29,749 bases of DNA from Pseudaestuariivita sp. (GCA_020629995.1 JAHDCH010000003.1:2106-31854); one strand, 5' to 3'; shown: positions 16,567 to 25,508, counted from the stretch's first letter. Notes: a model not told the origin generated them from the sequence alone. Program-made: numbers and translations.

Positions 16567-17279
16567 CCTTGGCGGGCAAAATAGCCTTGGTGACCGGGGC
16601 TTCGTCCGGGATGGGTGCGGCGACGGCGCGGATGCTGGCCGCGCGTGGCGCGCGGGTCGTGACAGCGCAACGGCGTCGCGCCGGGTACGAAGATGTCGAG
16701 GTGGATCTGATGGACGCCGCAGCACCAGAACGCGTGATCGCGCGGCTGGACCGGCTGGACATCCTGATCAACTGCGCGGGCATGATGCTGGAAGGCACCG
16801 TGGAAGAAACCAGCATCGAGGAATGGCACGCGCAGCTGCACCTCAACCTCACCGTTCCGTTCCTGTTCATCCGCCATGCAATGCCGCTTTTGCGTCAATC
16901 ACGCGGCGCGATCGTCAACGTGGGCAGCATCGAAGGGCTGGGGAACAATCCCCGTCATCCGGCCTATGGCGCCTCCAAGGCCGGGCTGCACGGGCTGACG
17001 CGCGCGGTGGCGGTGGATCACGGACCGGACGGCGTGCGCTGCAACGCCGTCGCACCCGGCTGGATCGACACCCCGCTGAACGAGGACTTCATCGCGTCGA
17101 TGCCCGAGCCCGCGCGATTTCGCGCAAAAATTCGGGACGTTCACCCGCTGCGCCGCACGGCCGCGCCCGCAGAGGTGGCGGAACTGATCTGCTGGCTGGC
17201 CTCGGACGCGGCATCATTCGTGACGGGGCAGGTCTATACAATCGACGGCGGGCGCACGGCCCAGCTGCCATTGCCATGA
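16563..17279 (+). CDS. Short-chain dehydrogenase/reductase (second of two)
   Basis: A 238-aa classical SDR, a diverged paralogue of its neighbour. It has TGASSGMG near residue 12, NCAG (a variant of NNAG), catalytic serine in NVGSIEG, and YGASK as the catalytic YxxxK. It closes with QVYTIDGGR, standard for the family. The segment after strand 2 reads TAQRRRA, basic and without the acidic residue, which suggests NADP(H) rather than NAD, unlike its partner. Both ends overlap neighbours by four bases. Two SDRs with different apparent cofactor preference in one operon might run an oxidation and a reduction, or an epimerisation by oxidation and re-reduction. The substrate is unknown. Confidence 0.92.
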   Translation: MTLAGKIALVTGASSGMGAATARMLAARGARVVTAQRRRAGYEDVEVDLMDAAAPERVIARLDRLDILINCAGMMLEGTVEETSIEEWHAQLHLNLTVPFLFIRHAMPLLRQSRGAIVNVGSIEGLGNNPRHPAYGASKAGLHGLTRAVAVDHGPDGVRCNAVAPGWIDTPLNEDFIASMPEPARFRAKIRDVHPLRRTAAPAEVAELICWLASDAASFVTGQVYTIDGGRTAQLPLP

Positions 17280-18604
17280 TCGCGCCGCCCACAGATCCCG
17301 GCCCCGCAGCCTGGGCCCGCCTGCTGCCACCAGCGCCAGGGCGCGCGCCGCTGAGCGGGCGTCAGACAGCCGACTGGCTGATCGTCGGGGCGGGGTTTGC
17401 CGGGTTGGCTGCGGCCTACCGGCTCAGCCAGCTGCATCCCGGCGACCGCATCACTCTGGTCGAGGCAAAGGAGATCGCCGAAGGGCCTGCGGGCCGCAAT
17501 TCGGGGTTCATGATCGACCTGCCGCATGATCTGGCGTCAACCGACTACGCCGGGCAACTGGCCCGTGACCGCGCGACAACCAAAGACAACCGGCGCGCCA
17601 TCGCGCTGGCCGCCGAAATGGCAAAGACCTTTGCCTTGCCCACCGAAGCCTTTGATCCCTGCGGCAAGGTCAACGGCGCGGCCACGGCCAAGGGCACGCA
17701 GCACAACCGTGACTATGCCGCGCACCTGACCCGAATGGGTGAGACGCACCAGATGCTGGATGCTGCCGACATGCGCGCGTTGACCGGCACCACCTATTAT
17801 CAATCCGGACTGTTCACCCCCGGCACTGTCATGCTGCAACCGGCGATGTTCGTGCGCGGCGTGGCCGAGGGCCTGTGTTCGAACCGGGTGCAGATTTTCC
17901 CGGGCAGTCCAGTCACCGCATTGCAGCAAGAGGGCGACGGGTGGCGGGCGGACACGCCCGGCGGCAGCATCACCGCGCCGCGCGTGATCCTTGCGGTCAA
18001 CGGACATGCCGAAGCCTTTGGGCATGGCGCGGGCCGGCTGGTGCATGTGCACACCTATGCGTCCATGACGCGCCCGCTGACCAAAGACGAAACCGAACGA
18101 CTGGGCGGCGCAGCCCGCTGGGGGATCACCCCGGCAGACCCGCTGGGCACCACGGTGCGGCGTATTTCCGGCACCGGCGGCGACAGGCTGATCATTCGCA
18201 ACCACGTCACCTACGATCCCGCGCGCGCCGCGCCTCACGGATGGGAAGCCGCGATCACCCGCCGCCACGACGCCAGCTTTGCGGCCCGGTTTCCCATGCT
18301 GGCCGACGTGCCGATGGAACACCGCTGGGGCGGGCGTTTGTGCCTTGCCCTGAACGGCACGCAGATGGTGGGTGAGGCCGCGCCGGGCCTGTGGACCGCC
18401 TGCGTGCAGAATGGGCTTGGGACGGTGCGCGGCACTCTGGCCGGGCTGCTGGCGGCCGAAGGCGCCTCGGGCGTGGCCTCACCCGCGCTGACCCGCGCTC
18501 TGGACGCGGATGCCCCCAAGCGCCTGCCGCCGGGGATCATTGCGACGCCTGTCGCACGCGCGCGCCTGTGGTGGGGTCAGGCCCGGGCCGGCCGCGAGCT
18601 TTAA
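17276..18604 (+). CDS. FAD-dependent amino-acid/amine oxidase (DAO family, PuuB-like)
   Basis: A 442-aa flavoprotein of the DAO/glycine-oxidase fold. After a proline-rich N-terminal extension it has DWLIVGAGFAGLAAAYRLS (about residues 36-55, GxGxxG FAD motif) and an acidic E in LVEAKEI. The GRNSGFMIDLPHD block is characteristic of gamma-glutamylputrescine-oxidase-like proteins. The C-terminal flavin contact reads LCLALNGTQMVGEAAPGLWTACVQNGLGTVRGT. Members oxidise a C-N bond: D-amino acids, N-methyl amino acids or alkylamines. In this operon it would act on the epimerised, demethylated D-amino acid or remove an N-methyl group oxidatively. It is the last gene of the operon; its stop overlaps the convergent malonyl-CoA synthetase gene by four bases. 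Confidence 0.9.
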   Translation: MIAPPTDPGPAAWARLLPPAPGRAPLSGRQTADWLIVGAGFAGLAAAYRLSQLHPGDRITLVEAKEIAEGPAGRNSGFMIDLPHDLASTDYAGQLARDRATTKDNRRAIALAAEMAKTFALPTEAFDPCGKVNGAATAKGTQHNRDYAAHLTRMGETHQMLDAADMRALTGTTYYQSGLFTPGTVMLQPAMFVRGVAEGLCSNRVQIFPGSPVTALQQEGDGWRADTPGGSITAPRVILAVNGHAEAFGHGAGRLVHVHTYASMTRPLTKDETERLGGAARWGITPADPLGTTVRRISGTGGDRLIIRNHVTYDPARAAPHGWEAAITRRHDASFAARFPMLADVPMEHRWGGRLCLALNGTQMVGEAAPGLWTACVQNGLGTVRGTLAGLLAAEGASGVASPALTRALDADAPKRLPPGIIATPVARARLWWGQARAGREL

Positions 18605-20106
18605 CCGGTAAAGAGCGCCTTCAGCTCGTCACGCAAAGCGGCCTTTTGCACCTTGCCCATCGTGTTGCGTGGCAAGGCCTGCCGCATCACGTAGGCGCGC
18701 GGGTGTTTGAACCGCGCAAGCGCATTGGCGCAGGCGTCAGACAGCGCGGCTTTGTCCGCGCCGCCGTCCGATGCGATGACCGCGACAACTGTTTCGCCCA
18801 GGTCCGGATGCGGCACGCCGATCACGGCGCTTTCGATCACCCCGGCTTGGGCGTCCAGCACTTCTTCGACTTCTTTGGGATAGACATTGAACCCGCCCGA
18901 GATGATCAGATCCTTGCCCCGGCCCACGATCGTCACATAGCCATCAGCGCCCTGCACCCCCAGATCGCCGGTGATGAAAAATCCGTCGGCCCGTAGCTCG
19001 GCCGCGGTTTTGTCGGGCATCTGCCAATAGCCGCCAAAGACGTTGGGGCCACGCACCTCGATCACGCCGATCTCGCCATGCGGCAGCTCGGTGCCATCTG
19101 CGTCGCAGACTTTCAGCTCGACCCCCGGGAGGGGCAGGCCGACCGTTCCGGCGCGGCGCTCGCCCTCGTAGGGGTTCGAGGTGTTCATGTTGGTTTCGGT
19201 CATGCCGTAGCGTTCGAGGATCCGGTGACCGGTGCGCGCCTCGAACTCGGCATGCGTTTCGGCAAGCAGTGGCGCGCTGCCCGATACGAACAGGCGCATG
19301 TGCCCGGCGAGGTCTGCGTCAAACCGCGGATCCCCCAGCAAGCGGGTGTAGAAGGTCGGAACGCCCATCATGACCGTGGATTGCGGCAATCCGGCGATCA
19401 TTGCATCCAGATCAAAGCGCGGCAGATAGATCATCTGCGCCCCACAGGCGAGGCAGACGTTGGTGGCAACAAACAGGCCATGGGTGTGAAACACCGGCAG
19501 CGCATGCAACAGCACATCCGATTGCGCAAAGCGCCACGCCGCTGCCAGCGTGAGGGCATTGGACAGCAGGTTGCCCTGGCTCAGCATCGCGCCTTTGGAG
19601 CGCCCCGTCGTCCCCGACGTGTACAGGATCGCGGCCAGATCCTCGTTGGTCCGTGCCACGGGCGTGATGCTGGTGGGCAGATCGGTCGCGCCATCGGCAA
19701 AACTGCCCGCTCCGCCTGCGTCCATCGTTTCGATCCGCGCGCCGGCGCGGGCGGCAACGGCGGCCAGCGCGTCGGCCTGGCCCGGATCGCAGATCACCAG
19801 CCGCGCGCCGCTGTCGCCGATGAAATAGTCCAGCTCGGCCGGGGTATAGGCGGTGTTCAGCGGGATCAGAACCACGCCGGTCGCCACGCAGGCGGCATAC
19901 AGCGCCAGCCCCTCGGGTGATTTTTCCACCTGCAGCGCCAGACGATCACCGGGCTCAAGGCCCAGCCCGTTCAGCCGGTGCGCGAACTGCGCCGCCATCA
20001 TCAAAAACGCGCCATAGCTCAGCACGCCGCCATCGGGCGTGGCAAGGAACGGTGCGCGGCTGCCGGTGTGGACAGCAAACAGGCGGTCGTAAAGAGGGTT
20101 GGTCAT
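18601..20106 (-). CDS. matB: Malonyl-CoA synthetase (MatB-like acyl-CoA synthetase)
   Basis: A 501-aa ANL-superfamily adenylate-forming ligase. The P-loop-like motif is AILYTSGTTGRSKGA. The A5 motif is LERYGMTETNM, which in MatB enzymes helps select the small dicarboxylate malonate. A7/A8 reads FFITGDLGV...GRGKDLIISGGFNVYPKEVEE and the C-terminal catalytic lysine lies in NTMGKVQKA. It converts malonate, ATP and CoA to malonyl-CoA, AMP and PPi. The length fits characterised MatB proteins (about 500 aa). GCAGGAGA upstream of the ATG at 20106 fixes the start. Malonyl-CoA decarboxylase (matA) is not beside it, so malonyl-CoA probably goes to fatty acid synthesis or a remote decarboxylase. Methylmalonate is a possible second substrate. 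Confidence 0.85.
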   Translation of the reverse strand: MTNPLYDRLFAVHTGSRAPFLATPDGGVLSYGAFLMMAAQFAHRLNGLGLEPGDRLALQVEKSPEGLALYAACVATGVVLIPLNTAYTPAELDYFIGDSGARLVICDPGQADALAAVAARAGARIETMDAGGAGSFADGATDLPTSITPVARTNEDLAAILYTSGTTGRSKGAMLSQGNLLSNALTLAAAWRFAQSDVLLHALPVFHTHGLFVATNVCLACGAQMIYLPRFDLDAMIAGLPQSTVMMGVPTFYTRLLGDPRFDADLAGHMRLFVSGSAPLLAETHAEFEARTGHRILERYGMTETNMNTSNPYEGERRAGTVGLPLPGVELKVCDADGTELPHGEIGVIEVRGPNVFGGYWQMPDKTAAELRADGFFITGDLGVQGADGYVTIVGRGKDLIISGGFNVYPKEVEEVLDAQAGVIESAVIGVPHPDLGETVVAVIASDGGADKAALSDACANALARFKHPRAYVMRQALPRNTMGKVQKAALRDELKALFTG

Positions 20107-20226
20107 GGCGGTCTCCTGCGGCAGGGCGGCGGCGCTGCGCCCTATGGTGATGCGACGCCGCGCAGCAGAGGTAAAGAGGCGCGTTTGGGTTTGACGCAAT
20201 GCGCACAGCCGGGCACCGTGCGCCCC

Positions 20227-21273
20227 ATGGACTATTTCGCGAACCCGCACCGCCCCGCCGGCCTGACTGGCCTTGACGATGTTCCCTACCCCAGCACGGA
20301 TGCGGCCCGCGTCGCAGAACGGCTGGCCCGGTGCCCCCACGCCGCCGCCACCCCGCTGACCGCGCTGCCGGACCTGGCGCAAGAGCTGGGCGTTGCGCAG
20401 CTGCATGTCAAAGACGAACGCGGCCGCATGGGGCTGGGCAGTTTCAAGGCGCTGGGTGCGGCTTATGTCATCGCCTGCGATGCCGAAACCGGAGATGCAC
20501 GCGGCGCGACCTACATCACCGCAAGCGCGGGCAACCATGGCCTGTCTGTCGCCGCGGGGGCGCAGGCCTTCGGAGCCGCCGCACACGTCTACCTGTCCGA
20601 AACGGTGCCCGAAAGCTTTGCCGAGCGCTTGCGGGGCCTTGGCGCGACGGTCGTGCGCGCGGGCAGCACCTATGAGGAAAGCATGCAGGCCGCGCTGGAC
20701 GCGCGCGAGGCGGACCCAAGCCTGCGGCTGTTGTCCGACACCTCCTGGCCTGGCTACACCGAACGGCCCTGGCGGCTGATGGAAGGCTATGTTGCCTTGA
20801 TGGCCGAAGCGATCGCCGAGATCGACGCAGCGCCAACGCATATCTTCCTGCAGGCGGGTGTTGGAGGTCTGGCAGGGGCCGCGGCGGCCATGGCGCGCAA
20901 GGCCTGGGGCGACGCGCCGCATATCGCGGTTGTCGAGCCCGAAGCCGCCCCAGCACTGATCGCATCGGCCCGCGCAGGACGTTCGGTGGTGACCACCGGG
21001 CCGGTGTCGGCGATGGGCAGGCTTGACTGCAAAGAGCCGTCGCTGATCGCGCTGAAGGGGCTGACGCGGGACGCGGACAGCTTTGTAACGCTGACCGAAG
21101 CCGAAGGGGACGCGGGCGCGGAAAAGATCGCTCGGGCCGGGATGCCTGCCTCGCCATCGGGCGCAGCGGGCTTTGCCGCCCTATGCGCAGCGGATGGCGC
21201 GATGAGGGAAGCGCTTGGCCTGAGCGCGGCATCGCGCGTCATGGTGATCCTCAGCGAAGGGCCCGCCGCGTGA
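20227..21273 (+). CDS. PLP-dependent ammonia-lyase, diaminopropionate ammonia-lyase-like
   Basis: A 348-aa fold-type II PLP enzyme. The Schiff-base lysine is in GLGSFKALGAAY, the carboxylate-binding loop is TASAGNHGLSVAAG, and a glycine-rich phosphate cup reads LQAGVGGLAGA. The N-terminal YFANPH and the SFKALG spacing resemble diaminopropionate ammonia-lyase (DpaL) more than threonine dehydratase, but it is about 50 residues shorter than DpaL. Threonine/serine dehydratase or hydroxyaspartate dehydratase activity are alternatives. It diverges from matB across 120 bases without a clear promoter match. It is coupled by a GTGA overlap to the racemase-family gene, suggesting that the two act in one pathway on an amino acid. 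The ribosome site is weak. Confidence 0.8.
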   Translation: MDYFANPHRPAGLTGLDDVPYPSTDAARVAERLARCPHAAATPLTALPDLAQELGVAQLHVKDERGRMGLGSFKALGAAYVIACDAETGDARGATYITASAGNHGLSVAAGAQAFGAAAHVYLSETVPESFAERLRGLGATVVRAGSTYEESMQAALDAREADPSLRLLSDTSWPGYTERPWRLMEGYVALMAEAIAEIDAAPTHIFLQAGVGGLAGAAAAMARKAWGDAPHIAVVEPEAAPALIASARAGRSVVTTGPVSAMGRLDCKEPSLIALKGLTRDADSFVTLTEAEGDAGAEKIARAGMPASPSGAAGFAALCAADGAMREALGLSAASRVMVILSEGPAA

Positions 21274-22025
21274 GCACCCTGCCCTATCGGCTTGAAGAAA
21301 CGCCGGGCGCGCGACTGGGGCTGATCGTTCTGCAATCGGACGAAACGGTCGAGGACGAGATGCGCGCTTTGCTGCCTGCATCGGCCCGGCTGATGGTCAG
21401 CCGCGTGCCTTCGGGGCTCGAGGTGACACCAGAGACCCTGGCCGAGATGCAAGGCCACCTGACACGCGCGGCAGAGCTTTTCCCACGCGGCTATGCCTTT
21501 GATGCGGTGGGCTATGCCTGCACGTCGGGCAGCGCCGTGATCGGGTCAGGCGCGGTCGCCGATCTGATCCGGCAGGGCACCGCGACGCGCGCGGCGACCA
21601 ACCCGGCGGCGGCATTGATCGCCGCCTGCCGCGCGGCAGGCGTCACGCGGCTGGGGCTGGTTTCGCCATATGTCGAGGACGTGTCCGCCCGTCTGCGTGA
21701 CGTGCTGCAGGAGGCTGGCATCGCCACCCCCGCGTTTGGATCGTTCAATGAAGCATCCGAGGCGGCAGTTGCCCGGATCGATGCATCCTCGGTGATTGCG
21801 GCGGCGCGCGAGGTGGCAGCGCAGGCACCGGTGCAGGCCGTGTTCCTGTCCTGCACCAATCTTCGGACAGTGCCTGTCCTGGCCTCGCTGGCCACGACGC
21901 TGGGGGTGCCTGTCTGGTCCAGCAATCTTGTGCTGGCGTGGCACCTGGCACGAGAGGGGCGCGCAATCCCGCACCACGCGCAGCCGCACGATCTGCTTGT
22001 TCCGCCTCAGGCGGCCGAGATCTGA
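21270..22025 (+). CDS. Asp/Glu racemase / maleate isomerase family protein
   Basis: A 251-aa protein of the Asp/Glu-racemase superfamily. The two halves each present a catalytic-type cysteine: YACTSGSAVIG (about residue 85) and FLSCTNLRT (about residue 193). The first matches the maleate cis-trans isomerase and arylmalonate decarboxylase subgroup (CTSGS) better than true amino-acid racemases (CNTA). The start is a GTG overlapping the stop of the lyase gene (GTGA); upstream in-frame codons lie inside that gene. Given the PLP lyase partner and the malonyl-CoA synthetase across the divergent gap, roles such as amino-acid racemisation, maleate isomerisation or malonate formation are possible, but none is shown. 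It overlaps the convergent ggpS gene by 19 bases. Confidence 0.82.
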   Translation: MSTLPYRLEETPGARLGLIVLQSDETVEDEMRALLPASARLMVSRVPSGLEVTPETLAEMQGHLTRAAELFPRGYAFDAVGYACTSGSAVIGSGAVADLIRQGTATRAATNPAAALIAACRAAGVTRLGLVSPYVEDVSARLRDVLQEAGIATPAFGSFNEASEAAVARIDASSVIAAAREVAAQAPVQAVFLSCTNLRTVPVLASLATTLGVPVWSSNLVLAWHLAREGRAIPHHAQPHDLLVPPQAAEI

Positions 22026-23500
22026 GGCGCAGTTTCGCGGCGCACGCTCAGCCGGCCCGGTGTCCATTCCTTGACGTCATTGCCCAGCACCGCCTTGCGC
22101 ATCCCGGCCATCCGGGCGCGGCGCGCGTCCTGCGGCATGTCGAGCGCGGCAAGGATCGTGTGATCCATCGCCCGGTGCGAGAACGGGTTGACGATCACCG
22201 CATCGTGCAGCTCGATCGCGGCACCTGCGAATTCCGACAGGACAAGGACCCCGTCGCCGTCGGTGCGCGCGGTCACGAATTCCTTGCACACAAGGTTCAT
22301 CCCATCGGCCAGCGGCGTGATCCACGCGACATCCGCGGCTTGGTAATACGCCACCAGATCGGTGAACGGGATGGCCCGCGAGATCAGCGCGACAGGCTGC
22401 CAGCCCAGCGTGCCGAAACGGCCGTTGATGCGGCCCGCGACCTGTTCGACCTCGTTCTGAATCTCTTCATAGGCGGTCATGTTGCGGTTGGCGGCGACCG
22501 ACACATGCATCAGGCGCACCTTGCCGCGCAGGTCCGGATTGTCTTCCAGAATGCGCTCAAAGCTTTCCAGCTGTTGAACGCCGCCTTTGGTATAATCGGT
22601 CCGGCCGACGGACAGGATCAGCTGGGCCTCGCCAAGTTCGTCCCGCAGGGCGGCGCGGCGCTTTTGCGTTTCCGGGGCATTTGCGTGGTCGGTGATATAG
22701 GTGGTGTCTACGCCAACGGGCGTGACGCTCACTTGGGTTTCGCGCCCGTCAAAGCTCACTGACAGCGGCACACGGCGTTCGGTCAGCGCCGTACCTTCGG
22801 AAATCCAGCGTTCCGGCACGTCCACAAATTCGCTGACATCCACGTCGAACAGCGACCGCGCCACCGACACGAAATTGGCCGCATAGCGCGGGATGTGAAA
22901 GCCGACGTCGTCGCAGGCCAGAAGGCTTTGCACGATCTCCTTGCGCCAGGGCAGGACGTTGAACATGTCGGCTGACGGGAACGGGGTGTGGTGAAAGAAC
23001 GCGATACGCACGTCAGGCCGCATCGCTCGCAAGTACCCCGGGACCAGCCACAGGTTATAGTCGTGGATCCACACCAGAGCACCCGGCGCTGCCTCTTCGG
23101 CGGCGGCTTCGGCAAACCGGCGGTTCACGGCGCGAAAGTTCGCCCAATCGACGGGGTCGTAATTGTAGCGTTCCTTGAAGGCGTGCAGGATCGGCCAGAA
23201 CGCTTCCTTGGAGGTGACGTGATAGAATTCGCGCACCTGTTCAGCGGACAAAGGCAGGCGCGAGACGGAGTAAGACCCGTAGGCGTCCTTGATTTCGACC
23301 TTTTGCTCGAAATCCGGCTGATCAGGATCCTCGGCCAGTTTCCAGGCGATCCAGGCCCCCTTGTCGACCGATCCGAAAAAGCTTTTCAGCGTCGGCACAA
23401 TGCCGTTCGGGCTTTTGTTTTCGCGAAAGACGGTGCGCCCGTTTTCCTCGACCTCTTCATAGGGTTGGCGATGGTAGACGATGACAAGCTCGGACGACAT
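22007..23500 (-). CDS. ggpS: Glucosylglycerol-phosphate synthase (GT20 family)
   Basis: A 497-aa retaining glycosyltransferase of family GT20. It would join glucose from a nucleotide-glucose donor (ADP-glucose in characterised enzymes) to sn-glycerol 3-phosphate, giving glucosylglycerol phosphate. The N-terminus ([37 protein letters not shown] in two pieces), [41 protein letters not shown] and [15 protein letters not shown] match cyanobacterial GgpS and not OtsA, whose start has RLPGGL and GGW. Routine annotation would probably call it trehalose-6-phosphate synthase. AAAGGAG precedes the ATG. It follows the HAD phosphatase by 21 bases and gpsA lies before that, so donor-acceptor supply and dephosphorylation are linked. 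Confidence 0.9.
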   Translation of the reverse strand: MSSELVIVYHRQPYEEVEENGRTVFRENKSPNGIVPTLKSFFGSVDKGAWIAWKLAEDPDQPDFEQKVEIKDAYGSYSVSRLPLSAEQVREFYHVTSKEAFWPILHAFKERYNYDPVDWANFRAVNRRFAEAAAEEAAPGALVWIHDYNLWLVPGYLRAMRPDVRIAFFHHTPFPSADMFNVLPWRKEIVQSLLACDDVGFHIPRYAANFVSVARSLFDVDVSEFVDVPERWISEGTALTERRVPLSVSFDGRETQVSVTPVGVDTTYITDHANAPETQKRRAALRDELGEAQLILSVGRTDYTKGGVQQLESFERILEDNPDLRGKVRLMHVSVAANRNMTAYEEIQNEVEQVAGRINGRFGTLGWQPVALISRAIPFTDLVAYYQAADVAWITPLADGMNLVCKEFVTARTDGDGVLVLSEFAGAAIELHDAVIVNPFSHRAMDHTILAALDMPQDARRARMAGMRKAVLGNDVKEWTPGRLSVRRETAPQISAA

Positions 23501-23521
23501 GCGCGGGGCTCCTTTGATGGG

Positions 23522-24316
23522 TCAGCTGGCGGGGAACATGGATTTGGCAAGGATCGCCTCGGCGATGCCGCCGACGCCCACGGCCTTGGCCACATGCACG
23601 TGCTCGAGGTCTGCGACGCGGTCGATCAGCGCAGGTTCGGACCCGCCCACGGCCACGGCTGGCAGCCCCATGGCCAGCATCGACAAATCGTTCAGAGTGT
23701 CGCCGGCGACAAGAACCTTGTCGTTGGGCACACCCAGATGCGCCAGCAGGCGCAGCAGCGACGGGCCCTTGCTGACATCCTTGGGCAGCACATCCAGAAA
23801 GCGGTTGTCCGAGGTCAGCACATCCAGCCCAAGGTCCGAGATGCGGTCCAGAACGCCGGCGTCAAACTGATCCGGGTCCATGTCATAGCTGACCCGGTGG
23901 CGAAAACCGGTCGATTGCAGGCGCAGACCGGGCGCGCCATGCAGCATCGCCTGCACGCGGCCTCCGGCATTGCCCCAGGCCTCGGCGATCTCGGCCTCGA
24001 GCTCGGCGATCGGGGTCAGGGTATGATCGGCACCCACCGATGCAATCGTCGTGCCCACATCTGCCACGGCAAAGTCGGGGCGCGGCACGCCCTGTTTGCG
24101 CGTCAGGTTCGAGACAAACCCCGGGTCCCTGCCCGTCACGAATATCAGGCCGACCCGGTCCCGATGCGCCTCGATCCAGCGATAGAACTGCTTGCGCTCG
24201 GCCTCGCTGCCACCAAGGAAGGTGCCGTCGAGGTCGGTGGCAAGGACAAAGTCCTTGTCTTTTATCTGGTCAGAAATCCGGGCGGGGGTGGTCGGGAAGC
24301 TTTCGCGGCGGGTCAT
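23522..24316 (-). CDS. HAD-IIB phosphatase, probable glucosylglycerol-phosphate phosphatase
   Basis: A 264-aa HAD hydrolase of the sucrose-phosphatase-like (Cof/IIB cap) type. Motif I is D28-L-D30-G-T (nucleophile and acid/base), motif II has T61 in FVTGRDP, motif III has K183 in VSKGPSL, and motif IV is GDTLND with D206 and D210. It sits directly upstream of ggpS. In Stenotrophomonas and Pseudomonas the two activities are one fused GgpPS protein with the HAD domain first; here the same order occurs as two genes. It would release free glucosylglycerol. The start overlaps the gpsA stop (ATGA), with AAAGGA before it. Mannosyl-3-phosphoglycerate or sucrose-phosphate phosphatase are sequence-level alternatives, made unlikely by the partner. 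Confidence 0.85.
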   Translation of the reverse strand: MTRRESFPTTPARISDQIKDKDFVLATDLDGTFLGGSEAERKQFYRWIEAHRDRVGLIFVTGRDPGFVSNLTRKQGVPRPDFAVADVGTTIASVGADHTLTPIAELEAEIAEAWGNAGGRVQAMLHGAPGLRLQSTGFRHRVSYDMDPDQFDAGVLDRISDLGLDVLTSDNRFLDVLPKDVSKGPSLLRLLAHLGVPNDKVLVAGDTLNDLSMLAMGLPAVAVGGSEPALIDRVADLEHVHVAKAVGVGGIAEAILAKSMFPAS

Positions 24317-25452
24317 GGGGTCCTTTCGGCAAGTGTTGCGAGAACGTGATCGGTGGATGGATGGCTCAGCTCAAGATCCATCGAATTGGGTTCGGCGCGC
24401 ACCGGGCGCGCCCAGAGGGTGGCAAAGCCGTCGCGCAGCTCCACCCCGTCATGCAGGATGGCGCGAACGGTCTCGCAGATCGGCATGTCGACCTTGAGGC
24501 GACGCGCCAGATCCGTGACCGAGCGCGCATTCATCTCGCCTTCGACGACAACGGGCCGGCCATCAAAGCACGCATCGCGCGCGCGACCTTCTCCCAGCTG
24601 GAAACCCAGCGACATGTTGCGCGATGTCGGGCTGGAACAGGTCAGGCACAGATCGCCGATACCGGACAGACCCGTGACCGTTTCCCGCCGGCCTCCCAGC
24701 GCTTCGGCCAGCGCTTTCATCTCGTCAAGGCCGCGTGTGATCAGGGCGGCGCGCGTGTTCTCGGCAAAGCCGGCGCCGGTCATCATGCCACAGGCAATGG
24801 CGATGACGTTCTTGGCCGCCCCGCCTATTTCCACGCCCACCAGATCGTCCGACACATAGGTGCGCAGCCCACCCGCCGTCAGCGAAAGCGCAAATCGCGC
24901 CGCTGGGCTGTTTTCGGGCGACAGCCGGTCGGCGTATGTAAAAGGAAAGGCGGCGGTTGCCGCAGTGGGATGGCCAAGCGCCAGTTCGCGCGCAAAGGTG
25001 GGTCCGGACACGCAGCCAATCGGGTGGCCGGGCATTTCCTCTTCGGCGACCTGTGTCATCAGCAGGCCGGTTTCGTCCTCGATCCCCTTGGCGCAAATCG
25101 CGATGGGTATGCCAGCAGGCGCAAATTCCGCCACCTGGCGCGCGACGGTGCGGACCGACCTGGACGGCACGACGATCATCGCCGCGTCCACGTCCGCAAG
25201 CGCTCCGGCAAGGACATGCGTGGCGCGCAGGTCTTTGGGCAGGCTCACATCCGGCAGATTGGCCGCGTTCGTGTGGCTGCGGTTGATTTCATTCACGACG
25301 GTTTCGTTCCGCGCCCAGATACGCGTGTCGATGCCCGCACGCGCCAGCGTCACCGCCAGCGCGGTGCCCCATGATCCCGCACCAATCACCGCGACGCGGT
25401 CAAAACAGGTGCCAGCGGTTTTTCGGGAATCGGATTGGGTAGTTTCGGCCAT
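24313..25452 (-). CDS. gpsA: NAD(P)-dependent glycerol-3-phosphate dehydrogenase
   Basis: A 379-aa enzyme that reduces dihydroxyacetone phosphate to sn-glycerol 3-phosphate. The N-terminal Rossmann motif is VIGAGSWGTALA, followed by the GPTFA block, active-site lysine in GVEIGGAAKNVIAIACG, and GLSGIGDLCLTCSSPTSRN. It carries an N-terminal extension of about 17 polar residues and ends in a 30-residue tail, so it is longer than the usual 320-340 aa. The ATG at 25452 has AAAGG upstream. It is coupled by ATGA to the HAD phosphatase and so heads the glucosylglycerol operon, supplying the acceptor for GgpS. It could be the only gpsA of the cell (phospholipid synthesis) or a dedicated second copy; the window cannot tell. 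Confidence 0.93.
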   Translation of the reverse strand: MAETTQSDSRKTAGTCFDRVAVIGAGSWGTALAVTLARAGIDTRIWARNETVVNEINRSHTNAANLPDVSLPKDLRATHVLAGALADVDAAMIVVPSRSVRTVARQVAEFAPAGIPIAICAKGIEDETGLLMTQVAEEEMPGHPIGCVSGPTFARELALGHPTAATAAFPFTYADRLSPENSPAARFALSLTAGGLRTYVSDDLVGVEIGGAAKNVIAIACGMMTGAGFAENTRAALITRGLDEMKALAEALGGRRETVTGLSGIGDLCLTCSSPTSRNMSLGFQLGEGRARDACFDGRPVVVEGEMNARSVTDLARRLKVDMPICETVRAILHDGVELRDGFATLWARPVRAEPNSMDLELSHPSTDHVLATLAERTP

Positions 25453-25508
25453 ACGGTGTCGCCTTTGCGGTGTCTGAAGCCCGGTGTGTACCGTGATTAT
25501 GCCTGCAA

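Noticed and set aside
22007..23500. Call as trehalose-6-phosphate synthase (otsA)
   Set aside because: N-terminal and interior blocks fit GgpS rather than OtsA, and gpsA plus a HAD phosphatase precede it. The phosphatase alone could also fit trehalose synthesis, but gpsA would not.
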